From Candidatus Magasanikbacteria bacterium RIFCSPHIGHO2_01_FULL_41_23 (GTDB lineage Bacteria > Patescibacteria > ABY1 > Magasanikbacterales > UBA922), in assembly GCA_001782805.1 (NCBI GenBank), contig MFPT01000008.1, positions 43,595 to 107,594 of the forward strand: a DNA stretch of 64,000 nucleotides, in the 5' to 3' direction. Shown here one piece after another: positions 9,322-18,233 of this stretch. The notes under the pieces were generated by a model that saw nothing but the letters and a program-made list of their open reading frames with translations, did not search any database and was not told the DNA's origin. The translations under genes were made by a program, and so were the position numbers. Within the stretch, counting starts at the first letter, position 1. Every line of letters begins with the position of its first letter.

Positions 9322-10469
9322 ATATTTTAATCGCGGCAGATATTTTTCCGCCTTTATCTGGTGGTCCGGCTACTTACGTGGTGGGTCTGGCAAACGCGTT
9401 AACTGCAAAAAATGTTGATGTAAAAATCATATCTCTCACACCGCAATCCGACATTACCAAAGTACATTGTCCGATTTTTGTGGTCAGACAAAAAAATAAA
9501 ATTCTGCGGTATTTGGAATATATTGGTTTACTGTTAAAGCATAGTCGTGAAGCTGATTGTATCTATGCCATGGGGCCGGTGAACGCCGGTTTGCCCGCTC
9601 TCGTTGTCTCAATATTGTTACGCAAAAAATTAATTGTTAAAGTTGTTGGAGATTATGCGTGGGAACAGGGAACGCAACGTTTTGGCGTTACTGATTTGAT
9701 GGATGATTTCCAAACTAAAAAATATACTGGCGCAGTTGGTTGGTTGCAACGATTGGAACGTTTGGTTGTTCGACAGGCCGATCAGGTAATTGTTCCCAGC
9801 AATTATTTGCGGAAAATTGTTTTAGGTTGGGGCGCGCACGAGGAAAAAATATCGGTAATTTATAACGCGATTTCTTTATCAGCGTCTAATAATGGGGAGA
9901 ATGTTTTGGTTAAACCAAATATTGAACAATGGATTGTGACTGTCGCGCGATTAACGCCGTGGAAAGGCATAAAAGAAATTATTGAAGTCTTGGTTGAATT
10001 AAAATCCCAATTTCCGAATGCGCGCTATAAAGTTGTGGGCGATGGGCCGGATTTGGATCGATTAAAAAAAACAATTCAAGATTGTCGGGCGGAAAATTAT
10101 GTGGAATTATTGGGAAATCTCTCACATAAATTGGCTTTGGACTACATGAAATTATCTGACCTGGTAATTTTAAATAGCGGCTATGAAGGCCTATCTCATG
10201 TTTTGGTCGAAGCTCTTAGTTTGGATTGTCGTGTTCTTGTCAGTGATATTGGTGGTAATCCGGAAGTGGTTATTCCTGGTGAGACAGGTGATGTGTTTCC
10301 GTATAATAATAAAGAAATTATTAAAGAAAAAATTGTTTTGGCATTAAACGGGAGTATGCCTAAACCATTTAGTGCAAAAATTTCTCGCGCGGATTGGTTT
10401 AAAAAATTTACATTTGAGACAATGGTCAGTGAAACTAGAACTTTGTTGGAAAAAATATGCGCACATTAA
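9318..10469 (+). CDS. Glycosyltransferase family 4
   Basis: This 383-residue GT-B transferase starts with ILIAADIFPPLSGGPATYV, the SGGxxTY nucleotide-sugar transferase loop. Its donor domain has WIVTVARLTPWKGIKEIIE and EX7E in YEGLSHVLVEALSLDCRV, followed by SDIGGNPEV. The start codon overlaps the upstream stop by four bases and the 3' end overlaps the next gene by 13 bases, so it is translationally coupled within a run of three GT4 genes. It acts in the cytoplasm on a glycan intermediate; specificity is unknown. Confidence 0.87.
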   Translation: MNILIAADIFPPLSGGPATYVVGLANALTAKNVDVKIISLTPQSDITKVHCPIFVVRQKNKILRYLEYIGLLLKHSREADCIYAMGPVNAGLPALVVSILLRKKLIVKVVGDYAWEQGTQRFGVTDLMDDFQTKKYTGAVGWLQRLERLVVRQADQVIVPSNYLRKIVLGWGAHEEKISVIYNAISLSASNNGENVLVKPNIEQWIVTVARLTPWKGIKEIIEVLVELKSQFPNARYKVVGDGPDLDRLKKTIQDCRAENYVELLGNLSHKLALDYMKLSDLVILNSGYEGLSHVLVEALSLDCRVLVSDIGGNPEVVIPGETGDVFPYNNKEIIKEKIVLALNGSMPKPFSAKISRADWFKKFTFETMVSETRTLLEKICAH

Positions 10470-11452
10470 TGCTTAGCCTTGACCAAGAAATTTTGAATCC
10501 CGATTCGCGCGTTGCCGCGCGGATGCGTTCGTATGGACAAAATAAAACCATTGATATTATTATTCCATCGGTCAAAAATAATACCGTAAATTTGTCTCCA
10601 ACGGTGACTGCGTATGGTAGTGGAGGAACGAAATGGCAACAATTTTTTTATCTTTTGAAGCGTGGTAGTGGATTATTACAATTAAATAATTATGAAATAA
10701 TTACTGCCCAAGATCCTTTTTTGGTTGGTTTTGCGGGTATGCTGTTGAAGCAAAAAAAACAAATTTTTGAAATTCAAATTCACGGTGATTTTTTTGGCGG
10801 ATCATATTATCGTAACAGTGGCTTGAAAAATTGGCTTTATTATTATCTGGCGCGATGGCTGGTGATTCCTTATGCCGATCAAATTCGAGTGGTGGGAGAA
10901 CGAGTTAAACAGAGTATAATAAAATTAGGAATTCGAGAAGAAAAAATCAGTGTTCAGCCAATCGTCGTGCCGGTTAAAGAAATTCAAGAGTACATTCCCA
11001 AACAAAATGCGCATGATTTGTTTCCCGAATTTAATAAAATTTTTCTATGCCTTGGGCGACTGGATACCGTAAAAAATGTAGGGTGGTTGATTGCTGTTTT
11101 TAATGATTATGTGCATAATAATCATGTTCCGGTTTTACTCCTCATTGCCGGCGATGGATCAGAGCGAAATCAGTTGGAAATACAGGTTAAAAATTTGGAC
11201 GCAAAAAATTACATTCGTTTTTTGGGCGCGCTGAAAAATCCTTTGGATTATTTAAAAACAGTTGATTGTTTGTTGTTTCCCAGTTTGTCCGAAGGTTATG
11301 GATTAGTAGCTATGGAAGCGGCCGCGGCCGGAACCAAAATTATAATGAATGACGTAGGTGTGGCGAATTATGAATTAAAAGCCAGTGAACGAGTAACAAT
11401 TGTGGCGGTGAATGATTGGGTAGAATTTATGACTGCCTTAAAAAACATCTAG
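10457..11452 (+). CDS. Glycosyltransferase family 4 (short form)
   Basis: At 331 residues this is a compact GT4. The N-terminal half is shortened (starts MRTLMLSLDQEILNPDSRV), with FEIQIHGDFFGGSYYR in the middle. The donor half is complete, with FLCLGRLDTVKNVGWLI, DGSERNQLE and the EX7E motif in SEGYGLVAMEAAAAGTKII. It is third in the GT4 run and overlaps the preceding gene by 13 bases. After the stop there is a 21-base gap to the UbiA-like gene. Specificity is unknown. Confidence 0.84.
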   Translation: MRTLMLSLDQEILNPDSRVAARMRSYGQNKTIDIIIPSVKNNTVNLSPTVTAYGSGGTKWQQFFYLLKRGSGLLQLNNYEIITAQDPFLVGFAGMLLKQKKQIFEIQIHGDFFGGSYYRNSGLKNWLYYYLARWLVIPYADQIRVVGERVKQSIIKLGIREEKISVQPIVVPVKEIQEYIPKQNAHDLFPEFNKIFLCLGRLDTVKNVGWLIAVFNDYVHNNHVPVLLLIAGDGSERNQLEIQVKNLDAKNYIRFLGALKNPLDYLKTVDCLLFPSLSEGYGLVAMEAAAAGTKIIMNDVGVANYELKASERVTIVAVNDWVEFMTALKNI

Positions 11453-11473
11453 GTATTATGAAAAACATTTAAT

Positions 11474-12337
11474 ATGCCGCATTTTTCTGCCGTCATCGTA
11501 TCACTTCGACCAAAACAGTGGCTCAAAAACAGCTTTGTTTTGGCCGCGGTAATTTTTGTTGGGGCGTTTAATGATCCAGCAGTAGTGGGAAAAGCGTTAA
11601 TCGCGGCCGCTATTTTTTGTTTGGCCTCGAGCGCTGTGTATATCGTGAATGATATTCGCGATGCTCCGGCCGATCGTCTGCATCCGACTAAAAAAAATCG
11701 GCCAATTGCGGCTGGCCAAATTTCAATATCTCACGCTTTTTTATTGGCCAGTGTTTTGGGAATCAGTGCCTTAATATTCGGGTGGTGGTTGCGACCGCAA
11801 TTTGGCTTGGTTGTTGCTGCCTATATTATTGTGCAGATTTTTTATTCATTGTGGTTAAAGAAAATTGTCATTATTGATGTGATAACGATCGCTCTTGGTT
11901 TTGTAGCGCGCGTCGTGGCCGGTGCCGTGGCAATCAGTGTTTCATTTTCACCGTGGATTATTTTTTGTACATTTTTCTTGACATTATATTTGGCGATAAC
12001 TAAACGACGGGAAGAATTGATTGTGGTAAATGGAACAGAGACGCGGACAGTTTTAGCTGATTATACGTCCGCGTTTTTGGATCAGATGAATGCGATTATT
12101 TTGCCTTTGACATTGGTGACGTATACTTTTTATACATTTGGTTCTCAGCATAGCCAGTGGCTCATGGTAACAGTGCCCGTGGTACTGTATGGATTGTTTC
12201 GGTATCAATATGTGAGCAATCGCACTATTGGTAATCACGATGGTCCGACTGATATTGTCTGGCAGGATCGGCCGCTCCAGATAACACTTATTTTGTGGAT
12301 CATGATCGCGGCTATGATTATTTGGTTTTTTGATTAA
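11474..12337 (+). CDS. UbiA-family decaprenyl-phosphate phosphoribosyltransferase-like
   Basis: This 287-residue polytopic prenyltransferase has about eight or nine membrane helices. The N-terminal LRPKQWLKNSFVLAAVIFVG and the Asp-rich NDIRDAPADRLHPTKKNRPI (about residues 58-77) match the subgroup that includes mycobacterial Rv3806c. That subgroup transfers 5-phosphoribose from PRPP to decaprenyl phosphate, rather than the quinone or heme UbiA enzymes. The product would be a polyprenyl-phosphoryl-pentose donor for outer-face glycosyltransferases. The following gene encodes a HAD phosphatase one base after the stop, which could remove the 5-phosphate; this pairing is inference. No DprE1-type FAD epimerase is visible in the window. 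Confidence 0.8.
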   Translation: MPHFSAVIVSLRPKQWLKNSFVLAAVIFVGAFNDPAVVGKALIAAAIFCLASSAVYIVNDIRDAPADRLHPTKKNRPIAAGQISISHAFLLASVLGISALIFGWWLRPQFGLVVAAYIIVQIFYSLWLKKIVIIDVITIALGFVARVVAGAVAISVSFSPWIIFCTFFLTLYLAITKRREELIVVNGTETRTVLADYTSAFLDQMNAIILPLTLVTYTFYTFGSQHSQWLMVTVPVVLYGLFRYQYVSNRTIGNHDGPTDIVWQDRPLQITLILWIMIAAMIIWFFD

Positions 12338-12338
12338 T

Positions 12339-12809
12339 ATGTCATTTGCCACTGCGCCAATTTTTGATCAATTAGAATTGTCCGAAATTAATCGAACAAT
12401 TATTTTGGATATTGATGGAACATTGGTGCCGGATGGTGAAGAAGATTGTTCGGAAAAGACACGGGCAAAAGTAATGAACTTAATGAAAAATAATAACGTG
12501 GTCTTGTTTTCCAATTCTAAAAATACTGAACGTGGTAAAAAAATGGCCAATGCTTTGGGAATTTCATTTTTGTCCGCGGATAAAAATAAGCCAAATCCGG
12601 CGGTAATTATGGCCACTGGTCGACGGGTCGGGGATTGTACTGTGATTGGTGATAAATTTTTGACTGATTATTTGTTGGCAGTATTCAGTGGCGCGCGCTT
12701 TGTGCCAGTACGAAGAATATATTCGGGACGAGAATCGTTTAAAATAAAAATAATTTATTTGGTTGATGATTTTTTTAATTTTTTATCCCGACTGGTCGGA
12801 ATTGGTTAG
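12339..12809 (+). CDS. HAD-superfamily phosphatase (YqeG/PGP-phosphatase-like)
   Basis: The 156-residue protein carries all four HAD motifs: LDIDGTLVP (nucleophile and acid Asp, about residues 24-31), FSNSK (motif II), NKPNPAVI (motif III Lys) and GDKFLTD (motif IV). The lack of a large cap and the order of motifs match the YqeG/GEP4-like phosphatases. The start is set at the ATG at 12339; an in-frame TTG at 12330 would overlap the UbiA gene and add three residues. Tight coupling to the phosphoribosyltransferase suggests it dephosphorylates the polyprenyl-phosphoribose-5-phosphate intermediate, a step done in mycobacteria by an unrelated phosphatase. An alternative is a phosphatidylglycerophosphate-type substrate. 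Confidence 0.75.
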   Translation: MSFATAPIFDQLELSEINRTIILDIDGTLVPDGEEDCSEKTRAKVMNLMKNNNVVLFSNSKNTERGKKMANALGISFLSADKNKPNPAVIMATGRRVGDCTVIGDKFLTDYLLAVFSGARFVPVRRIYSGRESFKIKIIYLVDDFFNFLSRLVGIG

Positions 12810-12818
12810 TCAAAAAAT

Positions 12819-13874
12819 ATGTTGGAAAATAATTCTGTCCAATTCTATTTAATTACCGGCGGATCTGGTTTTTTGGGTATTAATTTGACGCGGTATTTGT
12901 TGGTGCAAGGACATCGCGTTCGTACCTTGGATTTGTTGCCTTTTGATTATCCTGAATCCGATCGAGTGGAGGCGATTATCGGTGATATTCGGGATAAAGA
13001 ATGTGTTGATACGGCGATGAAAAATATTGACATTGTCGTGCATGCGGCCGCGGCTTTGCCGCTGTATTCTGAGGAAGATATTATGACGACTGATGTGAAT
13101 GGAACCGGAAATATTTTGACCAGCGCATTCACGCACAATGTGCAACGCGTTATTCATATTTCTTCTACGGCAGTATATGGAATTCCGGATCATCATCCAT
13201 TGCTGGAAACCGATAAGCTCGACGGTGTCGGCTCGTACGGCCAAGCCAAAATTTTGGCCGAAGAAGAATGTTTGAAATTTCGCGCTAATGGCCAATGCGT
13301 TCCGATTATTCGTCCTAAATCTTTTGTGGGGCCTGAGCGTTTGGGAGTATTTGCTTTGTTTTATGATTGGGCCAAAGACGGACATAATTTTCCCATGATT
13401 GGTAATGGTAAAAATCAATATCAATTGCTGGATGTGGAAGATTTGTGTGTGGCGATTTATTTGTGCGCGATCAAAGATCGCATCGTAGTGAATGATACTT
13501 TTAACATTGGTGCCAAAGAATTTACGACTATGGGAGAGGATTATCAGGCAGTTTTGGATCGCGCGGGTTTTGGTAAAAAAATTATTGGTTTGCCAGCCGT
13601 GCCAGTTATTTTGACTTTGCGTTTGTTGGAAGCTTTGAGATTATCGCCACTATACAAATGGGTATATGAAACCGCGCATAAAGATTCCTTTGTTTCTATA
13701 GAAAAGGCTGAACAAAAATTGGATTGGCATCCCAGATTTTCCAATAAGCAGGCATTAGTCAAAAATTACGAATGGTATTTGGCTAACTTGAAAAGTTTTG
13801 CCGGAAAATCCGGTGTTTCGCACCGTGTGCCGTGGAAACAGGGGATACTGGGATTGGTAAAATTATTCTTTTGA
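12819..13874 (+). CDS. NAD(P)-dependent sugar epimerase/dehydratase (extended SDR)
   Basis: A 351-residue extended SDR with the nucleotide-binding loop YLITGGSGFLGINLTRYL, the active-site Ser/Thr in HISSTAVYGI and the catalytic Tyr-x3-Lys in GSYGQAKILAEE. It acts on a nucleotide sugar or a polyprenyl-linked sugar. Placement straight after the UbiA-like and HAD genes makes it a candidate for epimerising or oxidising that product, but this is only positional. The C-terminal 40 residues (GVSHRVPWKQGILGLVKLFF) extend past the usual SDR end and are hydrophobic, possibly membrane-associating. Confidence 0.8.
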   Translation: MLENNSVQFYLITGGSGFLGINLTRYLLVQGHRVRTLDLLPFDYPESDRVEAIIGDIRDKECVDTAMKNIDIVVHAAAALPLYSEEDIMTTDVNGTGNILTSAFTHNVQRVIHISSTAVYGIPDHHPLLETDKLDGVGSYGQAKILAEEECLKFRANGQCVPIIRPKSFVGPERLGVFALFYDWAKDGHNFPMIGNGKNQYQLLDVEDLCVAIYLCAIKDRIVVNDTFNIGAKEFTTMGEDYQAVLDRAGFGKKIIGLPAVPVILTLRLLEALRLSPLYKWVYETAHKDSFVSIEKAEQKLDWHPRFSNKQALVKNYEWYLANLKSFAGKSGVSHRVPWKQGILGLVKLFF

Positions 13875-13892
13875 AGACATCAAGAAATAAAT

Positions 13893-14963
13893 ATGAAATT
13901 GTTGGTAATTACTCAAAAAGTTGACAAAAATGATTCTAATTTGGGATTTTTTCACGCTTGGCTGGAAAAAATCGCTCAGCGCGTGGATTATTTGTATGTC
14001 ATCTGTTTAGAAAAAGGAGAGTATTCTTTGCCTGAAAATGTTACGGTCTTGTCGCTTGGTAAAGAAGAAAATCGATCGCGGCTAAAATATCTTTGGCGTT
14101 TTTATTTTTATATTTTTAAATATGAGAAAGAATACGATGGAGTTTTGGTACACATGAATCCGGAATATATTGTTTTGGGAGGATGGTTGTGGCGGCTTTG
14201 GCAGAAGAAAGTTTTATTATGGTACACGCATAAATCAGTGGATTTGAAATTAAAAATTGCGGAAAAATTGGTCACAAAAATTTTTACCGCATCAAAAGAA
14301 AGTTTTCGTTTAAAGAGCAATAAAGTTGAAATTGTTGGGCATGGGATTAATGTCGCAGAATTTTGGTCATCAACAAGCTCAGGACGAGCATATTATGACC
14401 AGAACTTGGTACTGAAATTAATTACCGTGGGCAGAATCGCTCCAGCAAAGGATTTGGAAACTATTATTAAAGCCGTTGTTTATTTAATTGAAAAAAAATC
14501 AGGATTGTCTGTTTCGCTCGATATTATTGGCGAAGCGATTTTGCCGCAGGATATTGTGTATCAAGAAAATTTAAAAAATAAATACGCGCAATTTTCCCAG
14601 ACGATTAAATTTTTAGGCAAAAGAAATCATCAAGAGATGCCAAAGGAATATCAAAGTCATCAACTTTTCGTACATTCAAGCAAAACGGGGAGTGTTGATA
14701 AAGTTGTGCTGGAAGCTTTGGCCTCAGGCTGCCCAGTGGTGACATCAGGTGAAGCTTATGCCGACGCTGTGCAACAAGGAGTCGTCTTTGTTTTTCCTAT
14801 TGGAGATTATAAAAAATTAGCTGAAGCTATTGAAAAAACCCAGAGTTCTGGCATACTTAACTCGGATAAATTGCCAAATGTGTCTGCGATTGAATATGTG
14901 CGGAAAAATCATAATCTGGATTTATTAATAAATAGAATTCAAGGTTATTTTAGCCAAAAATAA
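13893..14963 (+). CDS. Glycosyltransferase family 4 with atypical EX7E motif
   Basis: This 356-residue GT-B protein has [19 protein letters not shown] in the acceptor domain and [19 protein letters not shown] in the donor domain. In place of the EX7E first glutamate it has [18 protein letters not shown], where a Thr occupies that position and only the second Glu remains. Such TGSxDKxxLEA variants recur in some GT4 subfamilies, so the protein may still be active. The linker [14 protein letters not shown] is encoded by a repeat-like segment (14370-14389). It ends one base before the next ATG, so it is coupled to the GT2 gene. Confidence 0.8.
   Translation: MKLLVITQKVDKNDSNLGFFHAWLEKIAQRVDYLYVICLEKGEYSLPENVTVLSLGKEENRSRLKYLWRFYFYIFKYEKEYDGVLVHMNPEYIVLGGWLWRLWQKKVLLWYTHKSVDLKLKIAEKLVTKIFTASKESFRLKSNKVEIVGHGINVAEFWSSTSSGRAYYDQNLVLKLITVGRIAPAKDLETIIKAVVYLIEKKSGLSVSLDIIGEAILPQDIVYQENLKNKYAQFSQTIKFLGKRNHQEMPKEYQSHQLFVHSSKTGSVDKVVLEALASGCPVVTSGEAYADAVQQGVVFVFPIGDYKKLAEAIEKTQSSGILNSDKLPNVSAIEYVRKNHNLDLLINRIQGYFSQK
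14370..14389. repeat. Possible third palindrome-like repeat fragment in a GT4 gene
   Basis: The 20 bases TCAACAAGCTCAGGACGAGC include a GCTC(5 nt)GAGC hairpin. The reverse complement reads GAGCTTGTTG, related to the GAGC/CTTGT units at 5817-5844. The segment encodes STSSGRA in an interdomain linker. The match is shorter and weaker than in the other two sites. Confidence 0.35.
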
Positions 14964-14964
14964 T

Positions 14965-15660
14965 ATGAAATTGTCGATTGTGGTGCCAGTGTATAATGAA
15001 GCCAAGACAATTATTTCACTTTTGGCCGCGGTTGAGGCGGTGGCTTTGCCTAACCTAGAGAAAGAAATAATTATTGTCGATGATGGTTCAACTGACGGCA
15101 CGTGTGATATTTTAAAAGGATTGTCCGGATCATTATATACAATTCATTTTCAGGGAAAAAATCAAGGTAAGGGAGCGGCGCTGCGTCAGGGTTTTTCTTT
15201 GGCTACTGGCGATTTTATTATTATTCAAGACGCGGATTTGGAATATGATCCAGAAGAGTATCCGTTGTTATTGGGGCCTCTCCAAAGTGGAAAAGCCGAT
15301 GTAGTATTTGGTTCTCGTTTTATCGGGGATCGGCCGCATCGAGTTTTATTTTTTTGGCATTCAGTGGGAAATAAATTGTTGACAATTTTTTCTAATATGC
15401 TGACTGACTTGAATTTGACTGATATGGAAACGTGTTACAAAGCGTTTACGCGTGAAGCTTTGCAGAAAATTTTGCCACAATTAACCGCCAATCGATTTAA
15501 TATTGAACCGGAAATTACCGCGCGCGTGGCTAAAGCCAACTTAAGGATTTATGAAGTTGGAGTTTCATATTATGGTCGTACTTATGAAGAGGGTAAAAAA
15601 ATTGGCATAAAAGATGGTTTTTGTGCGCTTTGGGCGATTATCAAATTTAACCTCCTTTAG
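14965..15660 (+). CDS. GT2 polyprenyl-phosphate sugar synthase (DPM1-like)
   Basis: This 231-residue GT-A enzyme starts [14 protein letters not shown] and has [24 protein letters not shown], the metal-binding [12 protein letters not shown] and VVFGSRFIG. The order and spacing are those of soluble dolichol-phosphate mannosyltransferase-type enzymes without a membrane tail. They make a polyprenyl-phosphate-linked hexose on the cytoplasmic face for use by GT-C enzymes; several GT-C genes follow at 20-31 kb. The donor could be GDP-mannose or UDP-glucose; sequence does not decide. Confidence 0.82.
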   Translation: MKLSIVVPVYNEAKTIISLLAAVEAVALPNLEKEIIIVDDGSTDGTCDILKGLSGSLYTIHFQGKNQGKGAALRQGFSLATGDFIIIQDADLEYDPEEYPLLLGPLQSGKADVVFGSRFIGDRPHRVLFFWHSVGNKLLTIFSNMLTDLNLTDMETCYKAFTREALQKILPQLTANRFNIEPEITARVAKANLRIYEVGVSYYGRTYEEGKKIGIKDGFCALWAIIKFNLL

Positions 15661-15662
15661 TT

Positions 15663-16895
15663 ATGGAAAATAAAGGCAAAATTTTAATTGTTACGCCACG
15701 TTTCCCCATACCGACCGCCGGTGCTTGTGAGCAAGACCGGTTGGAAGGGATCAAACAGCTTAAGCGTCTCGGATATGATATCAGAGTGATAGGAAAAATT
15801 TTTGATTTCCAAGACAAAAGTAAAATTGAATCTTTTTCAAAAGAGTTTGGTATCCACGTGGAAACGGTGCCATATATCTATACAAGGAAAAGAGATCATT
15901 TGGAAAAAATACGTTATTATATAAAACGATTTTTGTGGCCACCGTATTGGGACGGCGCGGCCGCTGAGTTTACTGAGCCGAACATCCGGCGCGTTGTTAG
16001 GGAATCTCTGCAAACATTTAAGCCCGATGTTGTTTGGTTTGACTATACCTATCTGTGGCCTTTGTATAAGGAAATTAAACAGAAAAATATTCCTATTATT
16101 ACTCGTTCAATTAATTTTGAACCTCGACATTTTCTTGAAGAAGATGGCCTATCGTTGATCAATCTTATTCGTTGCCTCCCCAAGTTTATAAGTGAAATAT
16201 TGGTAGCCAGGAGGAGTGACTGCATAGTTGCTCTTAATCCCAATGAAGCGAAAATATATGCAGCACTTGGTGCGAAACAAGTTTTTGTCCTTCCTTTACG
16301 AAAATTACCAGCTCTCATCGGAAAAAATACTGATATAAAAGACAATCACCCGTTACATGTTTTATATATGAGTTCTTCTTATACGGTTGCTCATAATCAG
16401 AGAGCGCTTCGCCTTCTCTTGAATAAAATAATTCCAATAATTCATCAAAAATATCCTAATCAATTCGTATTTCATTTTTCTGGATCAAAACTCCCGCCCA
16501 GCTTGTTTACTTTTATTGATGGCAAGACAGTAAAATATGAAGGTTATATTCCCATTGACCAGATGGAGTCTTTTTTGGCGAGGATTGATATTGTGGTAAG
16601 CCCATCTTCAAAAAAAGTAGGAATGCAACAGAAAGTCTTTGAGCCTCTAGTGCGGGGAATACCTCTTGTTACCTCTCCTTGCAATATTGTCGGTTATCCT
16701 TTTTATCACGAAGAGTCTGTCCTACTCGCTGTCACTCCGGATCAGTATGTGGATGCTTTACAAAAACTTCGAGATTATGATCTTCGTAAAAAATTATCAA
16801 AAAATGCGGTGGATATAGCCACTACTTTATTTTCCAGGGAAATAGTAGATTCAACCGGTCAGTCAATTATTGACAGTACTAAGAAATTAGACTAA
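15663..16895 (+). CDS. Glycosyltransferase (GT4-like, sugar transferase)
   Basis: A 410-residue GT-B type protein. The N-domain begins ILIVTPRFPIPTAGACEQDR and includes FDYTYLWPLYKEI and ITRSINFEPRHFL. The donor domain has VLYMSSSYTVAHNQRALRLL, KYEGYIPIDQM and SPSSKKVGMQQKVFEPLVRG, where the final Glu corresponds to the second Glu of EX7E and the first is replaced. This layout recalls the Stp1/WbuB-like sugar transferases of capsule clusters. It starts two bases after the GT2 stop. The 41-base gap after it shows no clear terminator or promoter. Confidence 0.72.
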   Translation: MENKGKILIVTPRFPIPTAGACEQDRLEGIKQLKRLGYDIRVIGKIFDFQDKSKIESFSKEFGIHVETVPYIYTRKRDHLEKIRYYIKRFLWPPYWDGAAAEFTEPNIRRVVRESLQTFKPDVVWFDYTYLWPLYKEIKQKNIPIITRSINFEPRHFLEEDGLSLINLIRCLPKFISEILVARRSDCIVALNPNEAKIYAALGAKQVFVLPLRKLPALIGKNTDIKDNHPLHVLYMSSSYTVAHNQRALRLLLNKIIPIIHQKYPNQFVFHFSGSKLPPSLFTFIDGKTVKYEGYIPIDQMESFLARIDIVVSPSSKKVGMQQKVFEPLVRGIPLVTSPCNIVGYPFYHEESVLLAVTPDQYVDALQKLRDYDLRKKLSKNAVDIATTLFSREIVDSTGQSIIDSTKKLD

Positions 16896-16936
16896 GATAA
16901 TCTTTATTAAGTAGTAAATAGAATGATAAAATAAGT

Positions 16937-18220
16937 ATGAAAAAAATACAGGCTAGCACAAAAGAAAGAAAAACGTGTAGAATCTCAGGAGAAAAATTGA
17001 TTCCACTTTTCTCTTTGGGTGAATTATTTGTTTCTGATTTTATTGCAGATGGTGTCTCGCCTCAACAAAAAAAAGTAGAATTACAATTTTGTCTTGCACC
17101 AAAATCAGGATTAGTTCAACTCGCACACTCAGCACCCGTTGATGATATGTATAGAAATTATTGGTACCGATCAGGGACTAATACTGCCATGAAGGGTGAA
17201 TTACGACAAATTGCTGAATCAGCACAGGCACTTGTCCGACATGAGAGAGGTGATTTGTTTGTTGATATTGGGTGTAATGACGGCACCCTTTTAAGTTTTG
17301 TAGACACGACCATGGTTCGAGTGGGGTTTGATCCAGCAAAAAATAACTTTAAAGAGGCATCTAAAAAATATGCAAATTTAATTATCAATGATTATTTTAC
17401 GGCAGCATCTTTTTTAAAATCACGTTTCAAGAATAAAAAGGCAAAAATCATTACATCAATTGCCATGTTCTATGACTTGGAAGATCCGCACGCCTTTGTA
17501 GAAGATGTAAAATCTATCCTTGATACAGAAGGGTTATGGGTCATTCAGATGAGCTATCTTCCTCTCATGTTACAGCAGTTAGCTTTTGATAATATTTGCC
17601 ATGAACATTTAGAATATTATAGTCTTTCTTCATTGAAATTTTTGTTAGACAAACACGGTTTGGTGATAGTAGATTGTCAATTAAATGATATAAACGGAGG
17701 GAGCTTTCGAATCTATATTAGAAAACAGGAGGCGAACCCGATCACTTTCGCAAATGCTCCGTGGAGAGATGTGGCTCGGTATCGAGTAGCCAGCATCCTT
17801 TCTCACGAAGAAAAATTAAAGCTAAAAGATGTCCAGACTTATAAAGAGTTCTATTTTCAAATAGAACTTTTAAAGAAAAAGACTGTTTCCTTCATTAAGA
17901 AAGAAAAAGCCAAGGGGAAGAAAATCTGGGCATACGGAGCCTCTACAAAAGGTAATACTTTGCTGCAATGGTTTGGACTTGATCATACTCTGATAGATGG
18001 TGTGGCCGAAAGACAGTCTACGAAATATGGGCTAAAGACTATTGGTACAAATATTCCCATTTATTCTGAATCAGTCATGCGCGACGCCAAGCCTGATTAT
18101 GCTCTGGTCTTGCCATGGCACTTTATAGAAGAATTTCAAAGACGAGAACAGGATTTTTTAAAAAGCGGAGGAAAATTCATCGTGCCATGTCCTCAATTTG
18201 AGATTTTATCCTACTCATAA
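16937..18220 (+). CDS. Sugar C-methyltransferase family protein with degenerate zinc site
   Basis: At 427 residues it has the three-part plan of NovU/TylC3-type C-methyltransferases. An N-terminal region (about 10-75) is followed by a SAM-binding core with [14 protein letters not shown] (about 110-123), and a C-terminal domain has [20 protein letters not shown]. The Tyr/His-rich catalytic stretch [15 protein letters not shown] is present. The N-terminal domain, normally a four-Cys zinc site, here reads CRISGE and [12 protein letters not shown], so the second Cys of each pair is lost. The paralogue at 52973-54217 keeps all four. It probably methylates a 4-keto or 3-keto nucleotide sugar; the gmd genes downstream could supply such a ketosugar. 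Confidence 0.77.
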   Translation: MKKIQASTKERKTCRISGEKLIPLFSLGELFVSDFIADGVSPQQKKVELQFCLAPKSGLVQLAHSAPVDDMYRNYWYRSGTNTAMKGELRQIAESAQALVRHERGDLFVDIGCNDGTLLSFVDTTMVRVGFDPAKNNFKEASKKYANLIINDYFTAASFLKSRFKNKKAKIITSIAMFYDLEDPHAFVEDVKSILDTEGLWVIQMSYLPLMLQQLAFDNICHEHLEYYSLSSLKFLLDKHGLVIVDCQLNDINGGSFRIYIRKQEANPITFANAPWRDVARYRVASILSHEEKLKLKDVQTYKEFYFQIELLKKKTVSFIKKEKAKGKKIWAYGASTKGNTLLQWFGLDHTLIDGVAERQSTKYGLKTIGTNIPIYSESVMRDAKPDYALVLPWHFIEEFQRREQDFLKSGGKFIVPCPQFEILSYS

Positions 18221-18233
18221 TGAAGCTGTTCGT

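Noticed and set aside
12849..13424. 191-codon open frame on the minus strand
   Set aside because: It lies entirely within the well-supported SDR gene on the plus strand and shows no domain motif.
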